Origin: Chlorokybus atmophyticus
Lineage: Eukaryota; Streptophyta; Chlorokybophyceae; Chlorokybales; Chlorokybaceae
Assembly: GCA_009103225.1 (NCBI GenBank)
Contig: RHPI01000810.1
Location: forward strand, 493,049-557,048
Direction of reading: 5' to 3'
DNA length: 64,000 nucleotides
Shown here: positions 46,196 through 57,134 of the stretch, one piece after another
How positions within the stretch are numbered: position 1 is the stretch's first letter
Layout of the letters: every line of letters begins with the position of its first letter
Notes under the pieces: generated by a model
Database searches by the model: none
The model's input: the letters and a program-made list of their open reading frames with translations, nothing else
Told to the model about the DNA's origin: nothing
Position numbers and translations under genes: made by a program

Positions 46196-49100
46196 TCAAC
46201 CAGAGTTCCTCCTTAACTGCCTGTGATGCAACCATATACTCTGCTTCAGCTTTGGATACAACAAATGTGGGTTTGAGTCTGCGACAACAACTGACCACTT
46301 CTCCATAAAGAAGAAAGGTGTAGCCTGTGGTAGACTTCCTTGTATCTCAATCTTTAGCATAGTCAGCATCACAAAACCACTGTAATGCTGTGCTCTCCCT
46401 TCAAAGGTGATCCCAACTGCATTACTACCAGCAATGTAGCGAAGGATTGCCTTTGCTGCCTTCCAGTGCTCCATTGTGGGTGCTAACATGTGCCTTGCAA
46501 GTACGCGGACAGACAGTGGAATGTCTGATCTGATGCTAATTGATAGATACGGGAAGCTACTTACCATCTCACCATATGGGTACCGCTCCTTGCTGAGTAA
46601 CTTTGAGTCTGCTGTAGCACACTACAGCTTTGTCCCTACTCCCATGGGGACTATCTCAAACTTGGCTTGTTCAAGACCGAACTTGTTGATCATCTTGGCA
46701 ATCACTGATTGCAGCAGATGGCATCTGCTGCTGGCTGATCTTTGCTGTCTTCGTCACCCTGTCTCTCCCCATGAACATGCCAAGGAACCACTTGTCAACT
46801 CCCAAGTTTTGGGCACTGAAGGCCTCTTTCAATGCAGACTTGACATGCTCTATGTCACTCACAATGTGCAGCGACAATGATGTCTTCAACATATACAAGC
46901 CACACTTTCTTGGTATGGGGGAACAGCCCGGGGTCTGCCTCTGAATCCTTGAATCCCTGCCTCTCTAGCTCCGTTAACAATTTAATATGACAGACTCTGG
47001 GTGCTTGCTTTAGCCCGTAGAGAGCCCTCTCCAACTTGCACACTGTGCTACTACTTTATGGTAGCCTCCCAATTGCTGAACATAGATGTCTTTCTCCAAC
47101 TTCCCATACAAGAACGATGTCTTCACGTCCAAAAAAAGAAAGCTCAAGGTTTTAAGCAACAACAACTGCAAGCAACGCACGAAAGGTTGTGTGCTTGCTC
47201 GCGGGTGCCAAGACTTCTGTTGTTAAAGCCGATGCCTTCTTGCTGTAGAAACCCTTTAACAATAAGCCTGGCCTTGTAGCGCTTGATATTGCCTTGTCCG
47301 CCTTCTTTCATTTCAAAGACCAACTTCATAACAATTGACTTGACACTGCTGGAATTGCCTCCAGCCTCCAAGTTATGTTGGTGTGCAAGGATGCAATCTC
47401 TTCGTCCATTGCTTATTGCCACTGTTTAGCATCAGGTCCAGCCAGTGCCTCCCTATAGGTGGATGCTCAGTGACCTCGGCGTTAATGTGTTGCTCCTTCA
47501 GAGCTTTTTAAAAATGGTGGCAATCAATCTGGTTTGCGACTCTCTCTGTGTAAATAGCGCTTCTCCTGCTGAACTTCCTGCACATGCTCCTCTTGCATAT
47601 GCATTGCCTGCTGCTGTTGTTGTTGTTGTGGATGTTGCGGCAAGGCTGTAGTGATGGTGCTGTTGGTGGTGTGCTCCTGCTGCACACCCTCTTTGTCCTC
47701 ATCTTTGAGATTAAGAATGACGCCTTGAGCACCTGTTACTGCTCTTCCCTCAGCAAATACAACATCGTGGCTGACCACAGCTTTCTTGCCATCCATGAGC
47801 ACCCTGTACCCCATTGTGTTTGGCTCGTAGCCCACAAAAACTCCCTTGTTGCTAACCGGATCCAATTTATTGCATTGCTTTGAGACATGAACGAAGCACT
47901 CACACCCAAACACCTTCAGCAGATTTTCATCTAGTTGCCAACAAAATAAAGCGCTCCCACGGAGTCTTTGGTTGCAACCTCACGAGGGATCTATTGCGGA
48001 CGTAGTTGGCAGTTAACACTGCTTCTTTCCATATACTCTTGTCCAACCTAGCATCGGAGAGTATGGATCCAGCCTTTTCAAACAACGCTCCGTTCAACCT
48101 CTCTGCAGGACCACTTTGCTGCGGGGTGTAGGCGCACTAGTGTCATGCCTTATGCCCTCGCTGGCATAGTAGGCTTGCAGCTGTTTATTAACATACTCGC
48201 CACCTCAGAGGCTCTGTCACTGCAAAGCGCCTTTACTTTCTACTCAAATCCAGTCTCAACCAAAGCGATTGCTTTCTGTACAGTTGCAGCGACATTTGAC
48301 TTGTGCACCAATAATATCACTACGGATAGCTTGCTGAAGTTTTAAAAAAATGTACCGAATCACGAGCACTGTCATTCTTTTAATGCGACAAGCACGGGAC
48401 CAAACACATCTGTGTGTAGCAACTCCAAGGGTCTACTGCTGACATGCTCTGACCGCTGAAATGGTTGTCTATGCTTGCCTAACAAGAATGGCTCACACAA
48501 CACATCTTGTGCTGCTCTGCAGTCCTCTAGAGCAAGGTTGATGCCACGCAACATGCCTTCTATCACCATCCTCTCGATGTTGCCGTAGTTGAGGTGGCCA
48601 AGTTGTCTGTGCTCGAGTGATGCACTGGCAGTCTCCTTGTTATAGCCGTTAATGCAGAATGCCTTGCATTCTCCTCTTCCTTCATCAGCCACAGGTTCCC
48701 ACAATTCATGCTTCTGATCAGAATAACTCCCCGCTGCTATCTGACACAGTCCTCCTTCAAATGTGACTCTGTAGCCCAACCTTGAAGCTCTTCTGATGGA
48801 GAACAAGCTTGCAGTGGCTGCGAGTACATGTAAGACAATTTTGAGCGGTACCTTTCGTACAACTCTTTTGATCTTGCAGTGCAAGATGATGTCTCCCTTG
48901 GCAGCAGAAGGCAGCTTAATTTTATTGCCGAAATGGACTGTGATGTGTCAGGTAAGGGGTGTGTAGCTCGTCAGCTTCCCCTTGTCAGGTGTGAGATGGC
49001 TCGTGCATCCACTGTGCAGCACCCAGGAAGACAATGTTGTCTCCTCTAAAGTTGAAGCTGTGAAAATCCACTGCCCTGTTTATGCTTCCTCCCTTGCTCT

Positions 49101-49779
49101 TACTTCCACCTCGAAGCCGCATCCTGCACTCAGCAATAAACCGCCGTGGCTTCTTACAGTAGTGGCAACTCCCTTTCTTCTTGCCACGTTTGTATCCTCC
49201 CTTGCTCTAAAATTTGTATGTTGAAGCAAAATGCCTCTGCATCTCCAGCTGCTTCCCTCTTCTTTAAGAGTCTCTCCTCTATCTGCAGAAGCCTAGGGGT
49301 GACTTCGTCCGGGGTGAGCTCATCATTTGTGCCCTTAAGCATAGTCACAGTCATGCCGTACTCATCAGACAGCCCTGCACGCACTGCCCATACCACCTCT
49401 TGTTCTCTCAGCTCTTGGTCGACTTCAAGGAGGTCTTTCCACAGCTCTCTCGCTCTGGACACGTACTTTGTGACTATCTCGTCCTTCTCCTTCAAGGTAG
49501 ATATAAGCTTTCTCAACTGCAATTTTCGGGCATTGTTTTCCACCTAAAACGCAATCAAACTTCTCCTAAGCTTGTCTTGCAGTGGTGCATTCATCCAACA
49601 TAACCAAGTGATGATCTCTCATGTGCAAACCTATCAGAGCAAAAGCACGTTCAGAACTTGTTTCCAAACAGCACTGCGACCTGTTATGGTAGGATCAGCC
49701 TCGTCTGAGTCCACGTAGTTTCACAGCTGCTTGTGGACCAGGAGCATCTTCATAGAAATACTCCAATATGTGTAGTTAT
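46196..49779 (-). pseudogene. Decayed copia gag-pol polyprotein
   Basis: Minus-strand fragments in the right order but broken by stops and shifts. The gag helical part is at 49154-49543 (RARELWKDLLEVDQELREQE), preceded near 49720-49780 by NYTYWSISMKMLLVHKQL, which runs into a stop where Trp is expected. A zinc knuckle (CHYCKKPRRFIAEC) is near 49115-49165. The GAG-pre-integrase region is at 48372-48884 (LEHRQLGHLNYGNIERMV). The integrase C-terminal part is at 47524-47913 (FVGYEPNTMGYRVLMDGKK). The RT C-terminal part is at 46855-47043 (LERALYGLKQAPR), where the catalytic YVDD box reads YVED. The RNase H region is at 46196-46567 (HWKAAKAILRYIAGS). Non-functional. Confidence 0.88.
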
Positions 49780-49780
49780 C

Positions 49781-50099
49781 TGTAACGGAGTGCTACCGCT
49801 ACGGTTCCCCGCCTTTATTTAATGAGAAATAAGGGTTTCAACGGGATAAACACAACCATCAGAGTCGTAATAGGGCCTTTATAGGCCCTAATAAGGTGTT
49901 ATGTAACACCAATATCGACTTGAGACATGAGTCTCAAGTCGATATCGGCCGCATGGCGGCGCCGCTAACGCAGCGACCGCCATAGCCAGGGGAGCTTTCG
50001 ATCCCCTGGCTGCCAGCGGCGGCGGCGGCGGCGACGTGGCTGTGGTTAGTGGTGTTGGGGTAGGGGATTAAAGGGGGCGGTAGCACCCCCCTTCTTACA
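49781..50099 (+). repeat. Gypsy 5' LTR
   Basis: About 319 bp, TG...CA ends. It contains an internal stem (TCGACTTGAGAC / GTCTCAAGTCGA) around 49916-49944 and an AGGGGA...TCCCCT stem. Confidence 0.9.
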
Positions 50100-50935
50100 T
50101 TTGATATCGGAGCGAGGGCGTGGGGGCCTGGGGGGGCGGTGACGGCTTTGGCGACGGCGGGGCGCAGAGGCGGTAGTCGGCACTGCTCAGTGCCAACGTC
50201 AGACCGGCGGCCTGACAGCGGCGGCAGCTAGCAGCCGCTACCCACTAGGGTGGGTAGTGGTAGTTGTTAGCTAGTTGTTGTTGTTGTTGTATAGTTGTAT
50301 AGTGCTGCTGTTGGTGTAGCCTTGCCTAGCCTTGCCTTGCCTTGCTTGCTTAGCCTAGCCTAGCTTGCCTTGCCTAGCCTAGCTTGTTAGTGTGAAGGGG
50401 AGGCGGCCACTTTGGCAGCCTCACCTCAAGTATTGTATCTCAGCACATCACTTGTAACCAAATCACATTATTACTTGTGAGTGTGCTCGTGGTTGGGGCT
50501 GCCACCACGTGGATTCGTGGTGGTGTAAGGGGGGGGGTTGTGGTTGTTTACACTTCTCCCACCCCAAGAAAGCAGTCTAACGCCTACTTGGGCTGTTTTT
50601 GCCGCCATTCAATGCGGTAGGGCCGCCAGATTCAACGAGAGTTTGGCACCTTTTGTGTCATTTACAATTGTGAGTTGAGCAGGGTTGTACAAAGTGAAAA
50701 CTTTGAGTTGTTGTAGCTTGTGAACCGTCGCGTGGATTTGCATGCGGTTTGTTTACAAGCGAGTGTCTTGTTGAGAGGTGTTGGGCAGTTATTTTATGTG
50801 CTGTTTAACCCAAGTATAGCACCTCGAAATTAACAAGAAAGAAATAACAAATCTTGACAATTTCAGAGTGCACAACTCGTGTGCTTGTGCACTCGTGCAC
50901 TTGCAAACTTCTTGACGGCTTGTCTCCTTGGGCAG
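50100..50935 (+). other. Gypsy 5' leader with CCTTGCCTAG-type tandem repeats
   Basis: Untranslated leader between LTR and gag. It holds the candidate primer-binding site, a (GTT)n run near 50275-50290 and tandem CCTTG/CCTAG pentamers at about 50320-50390. No convincing coding sequence. Confidence 0.6.
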
Positions 50936-52287
50936 ATGTCTCACCAAGGAGAGGAAGGAGAGATGTATCCCGTACGTGAGGATTCATCCTATGAGCCATC
51001 AAGTGATGAGGAAGTGAAGCACTCACAAACGAGTGATGATTACAGTGTCAGTGAGGAGGAAGAAGCCAAATCCAAGAGTTGTGAAGCTTCTTCAAAGAAG
51101 TCCTCTCATGATGACCAACATATAGACGCTCAGAGCATCATCGGGGCGGCCATAGCGAAGTACGCATCAGAGCGTGAAACTCTTCTTGCTGCACACCCCT
51201 AGCTTCGCAAGGAAGTGTGAGATGAGTGTATACGAGACGGACTTCGCGGCACTCCTAGGCGAAAGCAGGGAGGTGGTGATTCGCATGATCGAGCACGAGT
51301 TGACGCGTAATGTACCGCAACTCATGCGCACAGATCCGACATTGGCCACTCTTATGGCTACTTATGACAAACCAGGCCCATATCCAGGCCAGAGGATGGC
51401 GTTCGAGGCTCTCACCTTATTGATGGTGGAAACTCAGAAGCGTTGCAAGGACCTCTTCTGGTACTTGGGGCCTGAGATGGAGGAGAAGTTAGCTCGAGAA
51501 GAGCGGTTGACTGCACGCCTCGATGCTATGCAGTCCGAGTTGGTGGCGTTACGCCAGCAGGTGGCAGGGGCTACTACTACTGTAGCAGGGACATCAATTG
51601 GCCTACCCGTCACAGCGCTGAACAAGCCCGAGAAGTTCAAGCCCAATGGGGCTGTAAACATTCATGAGTGGGTGGTGAATATAAAGCGCTACTTGGCTGC
51701 ACTTCAGCGACCAGTTAGTGAGCATACATCTGTTGTTGAGTTCCTCTTGCCACCTGACGCTTTGGCCAAGTGGGCACATCAAACAAAGGATGGGTGCTTC
51801 CAAGACTGTGGAGGCATTGTTTCGATTCTTGGTAGAGCGCTATGGTGGCATGGACCCAACTACTAATGCCCGCAACGAGCTTACCAATCACGCCCATGGA
51901 CAAGGCTGAGCAGTTTGACCTGTACAAGCGCGGCTTGGATGCGCGCTTGCGCGACCAGTTGCATTAATCAACACGTCGACGGGGCAACCGTGGGTTCTCG
52001 CGGATCTCGCAACCTTGCAGAGGTTGAGTGTGTATGTGTTCAACGGCGATGCTGCGGCTGTGCAGGACAAGTCATAGGTGGTGGCTTCAATCAAGCCACA
52101 TGGGGGAGCGGGGAAGCGGTTCCCTCCACCAAGTGCGCATGCGGCGAAAAAGGCAAAAACCTCATACGCACATGCGAGTTGTGCTACACCTATTGCAGCA
52201 CGCGCCTGCTACGTGTGCCATCAGCCAGGTGACATTGCGAAGAACTGCCCAACCAAGGGAAAGGGCAAGGACAAGAAGGTTGAATAG
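50936..52287 (+). pseudogene. Gypsy gag, frameshifted
   Basis: An ATG at 50936 opens an acidic Ser-rich start (SSYEPSSDEEVKHSQ). The gag body continues in another frame at 51174-51866 (FEALTLLMVETQKRCKDLFW; NKPEKFKPNGAVNIHEWVVN), then shifts again (RYGGMDPTTNARNE; DKAEQFDLYKRGLDARLRDQ). It ends in a zinc knuckle near 52208-52250 reading CYVCHQPGDIAKNC, in which the usual His ligand is Asp. Several frame changes and stops make it non-functional. Confidence 0.85.
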
Positions 52288-52724
52288 GATTACGTCGTGC
52301 CTGATGTACCTTCATCTGGTGGCCAGTTGCTAGTGTTACATACAGCAAACTAGTTGGATGAATTGTCTCGTGTTCATGTAATGACACATGCATGGCAAGC
52401 ACGTAATAAGCTGCCACTTTTTGATAGTGAAAAAGTGGATGACCAGGCTTGTGTGCTAGTGCATGTAGAATATAACATGCTAACAGAAGTTTTGCGCATA
52501 TTGTGTAAGTTATAAATTAAACACACGACACTGAGTGTGGTTGTCATGATGCCGATGTATCATGAACCGTGGCCAAAGCATACTCGGGGGGGAACTATGT
52601 TGTCTCACAAAGCATGAGACGGGGACTGCGGTTGTCAGCAACATCGATTAACCCACGCATTAGTCACGGAATCTTGGCTACCTTTCAAGGGCGAGTAGTA
52701 CCTTTATTATAAACCTTCACAGGC

Positions 52725-52973
52725 ATGGCACAGGGTATTACTAGCTCGTTCTTAGTTGACACCGGGGCAACGCAAAACTTCGTCGAAGATAAATGGGTTA
52801 TGCGCACTAAGATAGCGCGTAAACCCTCAGCCTTCTCAGCTGCTGGTGCTGGGAGTGCCTTATCAGTAAAAGGTGAAGTCAAGTTGAAAGTTATGATTGG
52901 TAGTTATCAAGCCAACTTAACTTTCATCGTAGTACCCATTGACATAGTTGGTGTTGATATGGTATTTGGCTAA
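52725..52973 (+). pseudogene. Gypsy aspartic protease fragment
   Basis: The retropepsin active site is present as SSFLVDTGATQNFVED, followed by the flap-like region and VGVDMVFG, where DMILG is usual. A stop follows immediately. Confidence 0.85.
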
Positions 52974-53256
52974 GAATGGCAGAATCAAGTGTCTATGACA
53001 TTAGATACTGCTGCACGGCTGTGTACAGTAAAGAAGGGGCGTAAGCGCATCACTTTATCCGTGCAGGGGTCGCGTAGCTTGGAATACAAGCAAAAGGGAC
53101 CCTGCATTACTTACGGCGCTCCATATGAAGCGTGCGTTACGTAAACACACACCTGCTTTTTTAATGCACTTGACGTGTAGTGATGATGTAGTGCCTGGCA
53201 ATACAGAAGGTGTGGCGGACATCATTGAGAAGTTTTAAGATGTAATCTCAAATGAG

Positions 53257-54557
53257 TTGCCGTGCTTGCCCCCTGATCGAGCTGTCGGACACACAATACC
53301 TTTAATTCCTGATAGTGAGCCTCCATTTCGGCCTATATATAGGTTGAGCCCTCGTGAGAAGGGGGAAATGGAAACACAGATTAAAGAGTTATTGGAAAAG
53401 GGATTGATTGAACCAAGTTCTTCACCCTTTTACGCACCCATATTATTTGTTATGAAAAAGAATGGGAAGTTGCGCATGTGTGTGGATTACCGTGCTTCAA
53501 AGAAGATCACGGTAAAGAACAGATACCCGTTGCCAAGGATTGATGATGTGTTTAACAAGTTGTCAGGGAATGCGTACTTTAGTACGCTAGACTTGACAAG
53601 CGGCTATCATCAAATCCGGATTCATCATTTGGATGTCTATAAGACAGCATTCAGGACACCTACGGGTCGTTATCAATATAAAGTGTTACATTTTCGATTG
53701 ACCAATGCACCAGCTGTGTTTCAGAAGGAAATGAATTTTATTTTCGGTAATATGCTTGGTCAACATGTCATGATATACTTGGATGACATCATTGTCTTCA
53801 GTAAAACAAAGGAAGAACATATGCAACACTTGGAAGCGGTGTTTGCAAGATTGCGCAAGCATCGTTTGTTGGCAAATCTCACAAAGTGTGATTTTTGCAA
53901 AACGGAGTTGCCCTTTCTTGGTCACATTGTGAGTGGTGCGGGTATCAAACCTGACCCTCGCAAAGTGCAGATTGTGAAAGAGTGGCCCCAACCTCAAAAT
54001 ATTCATCAATTAAGGTCGTTTCTAGGGTTGGCAAACTACTTTCGCAAGTTCATGATGGGGTACTCGACAGTTGTCATGCCTTTGACCAAACTGTTGCGTA
54101 AAGATGCCCCGTTCACTTGGACAACAGCACAAGAAGCTGCTATGCAAAAGATGAAGTTGGCTTTAACATCGGCGCCGGTGTTGGCACTGCAAAATTGGGA
54201 CAAACACTTCACAGTGGTTTGTGACGCATCAACACTTGGTTGTGGTGCGGTACTATTGCAAGATGGTAGACCTTGTGCTTATGAGAGTAGGAAGTTCATT
54301 TCTGCAGAGGTCAACTACACTACGTCAGAGTAAGAACTATTAGGTATAGTCATGCTCTTGAATTATGGAGTTGTTACTTGGAGGTTGTTCAGTTCACTGT
54401 TGTGACTGATCACCACCCGTTGGTGTATTTCTCAACACAGCAAAACTTGTCGAGACGGCAAGCGCGCTGGAATGAGTTTTTGTCCAGGTTCACCTTTGAT
54501 TGGGTGTATCGGCTGGGCAGAACCAATGTGGCTGACCCTTTCAGTCGCTGCCCGTAA
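53257..54557 (+). pseudogene. Gypsy reverse transcriptase and RNase H
   Basis: One frame, 53257-54333, holds the full RT core: MCVDYRASKKITVKNRYPLP, YFSTLDLTSGYHQIRIH, catalytic YLDDIIVFS, FLGHIVSGAGIKPDPRKV and ALQNWDKHFTVVCDAS, which begins the RNase H. The RNase H continues after a stop at about 54331 in frame (VVTDHHPLVYF; RWNEFLSRFTFDWVYRLGR; NVADPFSRCP). RT catalytic residues look intact; the stop and lost frame mark it as a pseudogene. Confidence 0.9.
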
Positions 54558-54714
54558 TTACTGGCGGTGATGCGCGCGCAATTACTCGCGACACGCAGCA
54601 CATTGTCTCCCGATAATGAGTTTGTGCAAACTGTTGTATACGGGTACACTTTAGACTTGTGGTTTTCTAATGCAGACAACTTATAAAAGTTTGACAAACG
54701 TGACAATCTGCATT

Positions 54715-56003
54715 ACATGAGCAACTGTTTGGCGATCCCTGATTATGCTGAACTGCGTGTAAAATGCATAGCGGATGTACACGATCCACCTTACGCTGGG
54801 CACTTTGGTAGTCGCAAAACCACCAAGGCAGCGCGACAGTTGTATTGGTGGCCATCATTGCCTGCTGATGTGAAGCGGTATGTGGACACGTGTGACAAAT
54901 GTCAACGTGACAAACCGTTACGTCGAAAGCCCGCTGGGCTACTGCGGCCGTTACCAATTCCTGACAGTAAGTGGAAAAGTGTGAGTATGGACCTTATTAC
55001 TGAGCTCCCTGAACAGCGTTGGGTCATACTGCGGTTGCAGTGTTTGTGGATCGTTGACCAAAATTGTTCACATTGTTCCTTGCCGTACGGGGATAAGCTC
55101 CCGTGACCTAGCGATGGTTTTTGTCGCATCAGTGTTCAAGTTGCATGGCTTGCCTCGCAACATTGTCTCTGATCGTGACCCGAGGTTTGTGGCTCAGTTC
55201 TGGAAGTCGCTATGCAACTTCCTGCAGATACAGCAGCACATGAGTACCGCTTATCATCCGCAGACTGATGGTCAGACTGAACGCGCCAATCAAGTGATGG
55301 AGGAAACCATTCGGCATTATGTGAGTCCGAATCAGTCTGATTGGGATATTTATCTTCCAATGGCTGAGTTCGCGATCAACAATGCATGGCAAGAGAGCGT
55401 GCAGGAAACTTCGTTTTTTCTTAAATCACGGAGTGCACCCACAAGTCCTGCGAGTATTAAGTTGCCAGCTAACGACTTGACTCGCGTGCCTGCAGCGCGC
55501 GACATGGCTGCGGCCATGCAAGACAGGTTAGCATTGGCAAATCGCCCTCTGTTTGTCTTGCGCCGCGCGCAGACAGCTAAAAAACTGTCTGCGCGCAGCG
55601 CAAGACAAACAGAATGCCCAAGATGATAAGCATCGTAGGCAGGCCGATTATGATGGGGGCAATTCGGTGCTTTTGAGCATCAAAAACATATCCATCAAGG
55701 GAGTGAGTACCCGAAAGTTTCTCCCTCACTGGATAGGCCCCTTCAAAGTGGTTGATCGGGTCGGCATCCACGCGTATCGTTTGGACTTACCACATTCCAT
55801 ACGTATACATAATGTGTTTCATGTCAGTGTACTGAAACCGTACCGTTCCGACGATCGGCTTTAACCTCCTCCACCCCCTGTCGCAGTGGATGGCGATAAT
55901 ACTTTCGAGTACGAGGTGGCAACAATCCTGAGTCACCGTAAGCCCCGACGCGGACACGCGCCGCCTTACTTGGTGAAATGGAAAGGGTATGGTGTTGAAC
56001 AAT
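54715..56003 (+). pseudogene. Gypsy integrase with truncated chromodomain
   Basis: The H2C2 zinc site is at 54780-54910 (HDPPYAGHFGSRKTTKAARQ ... CDKCQRDKP). The DDE core follows after a frameshift at about 55015 (KIVHIVPCRTGISSRDLAMV; GLPRNIVSDRDPRFVAQFWK; STAYHPQTDGQTERANQVME). A 29-bp foldback at 55548-55613 breaks the frame. The C-terminal part is at 55620-55864 (RKFLPHWIGPFKVVDRVG; SIRIHNVFHVSVLKPY). The chromodomain starts at about 55905 (FEYEVATILSHRKPRRGHAP; YLVKWKGYGVEQ) and is cut at 56001, where inverted LTR sequence begins. Confidence 0.88.
55548..55613. repeat. 29-bp inverted repeat (1 mismatch), 8-nt loop, inside gypsy integrase
   Basis: Arms 55548-55576 and 55585-55613 pair at 28 of 29 positions around CTAAAAAA. 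The right arm looks like the original coding sequence (RRAQDKQN) and the left arm an inverted copy, so it disrupts the frame. Confidence 0.93.
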
Positions 56004-56438
56004 AAGGGCGGGGAACCGCATAGCGGTAGCACTCCGTTACATTCCCTCCCACTTAGGTTTCAATGTCCTCATTGAAGGGTTAACAAGGCCCCACCGTGAG
56101 CACTTAAAACCTGAGTGAGAAAAGAACCAGGGCCGAAGCGGTAAAGATGTCTGCCAGCACCCTTTTACCGTCCGCGTGCGGACACATCACTCCAGTACGC
56201 CCGAAAGGAATCTTACCAACTGCCAGGAGACTCTTCGGGCGTACTGAAGTGATGTGTCCGCATGCGGACGGTAAAAGGGTGCTGGCAGACATCTTTACCG
56301 CTTCGGCCCTTGTTCTTTTCTCACTTAGGTTTTAAGTGCTCACGGTGGGGCCTTCTTAACCCTTCAATGAGGATATTGAAACCTAAGTGGGGGGGAATGT
56401 AACGGAGTGCTACCGCTATGCGGTACCCCGCCCTTATT
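56001..56438. repeat. Large palindrome (205-bp arms, 28-nt loop) at the gypsy 3' end
   Basis: Arm 56001-56205 is the near-perfect reverse complement of 56234-56438. The right arm includes the polypurine tract and the first 41 bp of the 3' LTR, so the left arm carries an inverted LTR start that directly truncates the chromodomain. The two arms encode the same peptide on opposite strands. Confidence 0.95.
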
Positions 56439-56699
56439 TAATGAGAAATAAGGGTCCCAACGGGATAAACACAGCCATTAAAGTCGTATTATGGCCTTTA
56501 TAGGTGTTATGTTATGTAGCATCAATATCGATTTGAGACAAAAGTCTCAAGTCGATATCGGCCGCATAGCAGCGCTGCTAACGCAGCGACCGCCATAGCC
56601 CGGGGAGCTTTCGATCCCCTGGCTGCCAGCAGCGGCGGCCGCGACGTGGCTGTGATTGGTGGTGTTGGGGTAGGATATTAAAGGGGGTGGTAGCACCCC
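56398..56699 (+). repeat. Gypsy 3' LTR
   Basis: About 302 bp, homologous to 49781-50099. The terminal CA appears mutated to TA. The first 41 bp also form part of the large palindrome. Confidence 0.9.
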
Positions 56700-56845
56700 C
56701 CTTCTTATAATCGATACCTCTGTGTTTCACGCTCAGCTTGTCGTAGTTGCTCAACTTGACGTGCCTAAAGTAGGGTAATCAATCCCACAGCAAAATTAAA
56801 ATAACCACTCAACCAGCGATAGCACACTTGTCCATTGCAACGAAT

Positions 56846-56859
56846 GTGGGCCCATAACC
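56846..56859 (-). other. Copia primer-binding site (half-tRNA-iMet type)
   Basis: Directly next to the 5' LTR, the minus strand reads GGTTATGGGCCCAC. Its complement GTGGGCCCATAACC matches the anticodon arm of eukaryotic initiator tRNA-Met (GGGCCCATAACCC), not its 3' CCA end. This is the primer type known from Drosophila copia. Confidence 0.85.
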
Positions 56860-57129
56860 TGTTGACATCGTGAGTGCACTGCTACACCAACACTTGACTG
56901 AGCAGTGCATACATGCACATATACACACCGCCAGGTGCATAGACTCAACGTGACCAAGTTATGAGTTAACTGTGGTCCTACATGTACAACTCGCAACGGC
57001 TACTAATATCATATGGGATATATCAAGCAAATTAAACTAATAAGTCCGGTATCCATTGCCAACTCACCAGCAGATAATATCTAGTCTACAACAAGATGAA
57101 TGACTGAACTAGGTAACTATATCACAACA
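56860..57129 (-). repeat. Copia 5' LTR
   Basis: 270 bp; pairs with 45621-45888. Same TGTTG/CAACA ends and followed by the TATTG target duplication at 57130. Confidence 0.93.
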
Positions 57130-57134
57130 TATTG

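Larger units (their letters stand above)
49781..56699 (+). mobile_element. Ty3/gypsy LTR retrotransposon (chromovirus-like) nested in copia gag
   Basis: LTRs 49781-50099 and 56398-56699 start TGTAACGGAGTGCTACCGCT and end around CCCCCCTTCTTA(C/T)A; they are homologous with substitutions and small indels. A polypurine tract (GTGGGGGGGAA) abuts the 3' LTR. A candidate primer site follows the 5' LTR (GATATCGGAGCG). Domain order is GAG with zinc knuckle, protease, RT, RNase H, integrase, chromodomain, as in Ty3/gypsy chromoviruses. The flanks read ..GTTATC | element | ATCGATA.., giving a short (3-5 bp, imperfect) target duplication. The disrupted copia gag frame resumes across the junction. Several frameshifts and stops indicate loss of activity. 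Confidence 0.94.
45621..57129 (-). mobile_element. Ty1/copia LTR retrotransposon, interrupted by a nested gypsy element
   Basis: The element reads right to left. Its LTRs are 56860-57129 (5') and 45621-45888 (3'), both starting TGTTGACA and ending CACAACA on the plus strand and clearly homologous along their length. A perfect 5-bp target-site duplication, TATTG, flanks it (45616-45620 and 57130-57134). The primer-binding site follows the 5' LTR directly on the minus strand (GGTTATGGGCCCAC). A purine-rich GCGTGGGAG lies next to the 3' LTR. Removing the gypsy element (49781-56699) leaves about 4.6 kb, a normal copia size. The domain order GAG, protease region, integrase, reverse transcriptase, RNase H on the minus strand fits Ty1/copia. 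Many stops and frameshifts make it inactive. Confidence 0.95.

Noticed and set aside
56104-56335. Two identical 62-residue frames on opposite strands
   Set aside because: They are the two arms of the gypsy palindrome, not a duplicated gene.
56841-56864. tRNA-iMet-like sequence GGGCCCATAACC
   Set aside because: Only the anticodon arm matches and it abuts an LTR, so it is a primer-binding site, not a tRNA gene.
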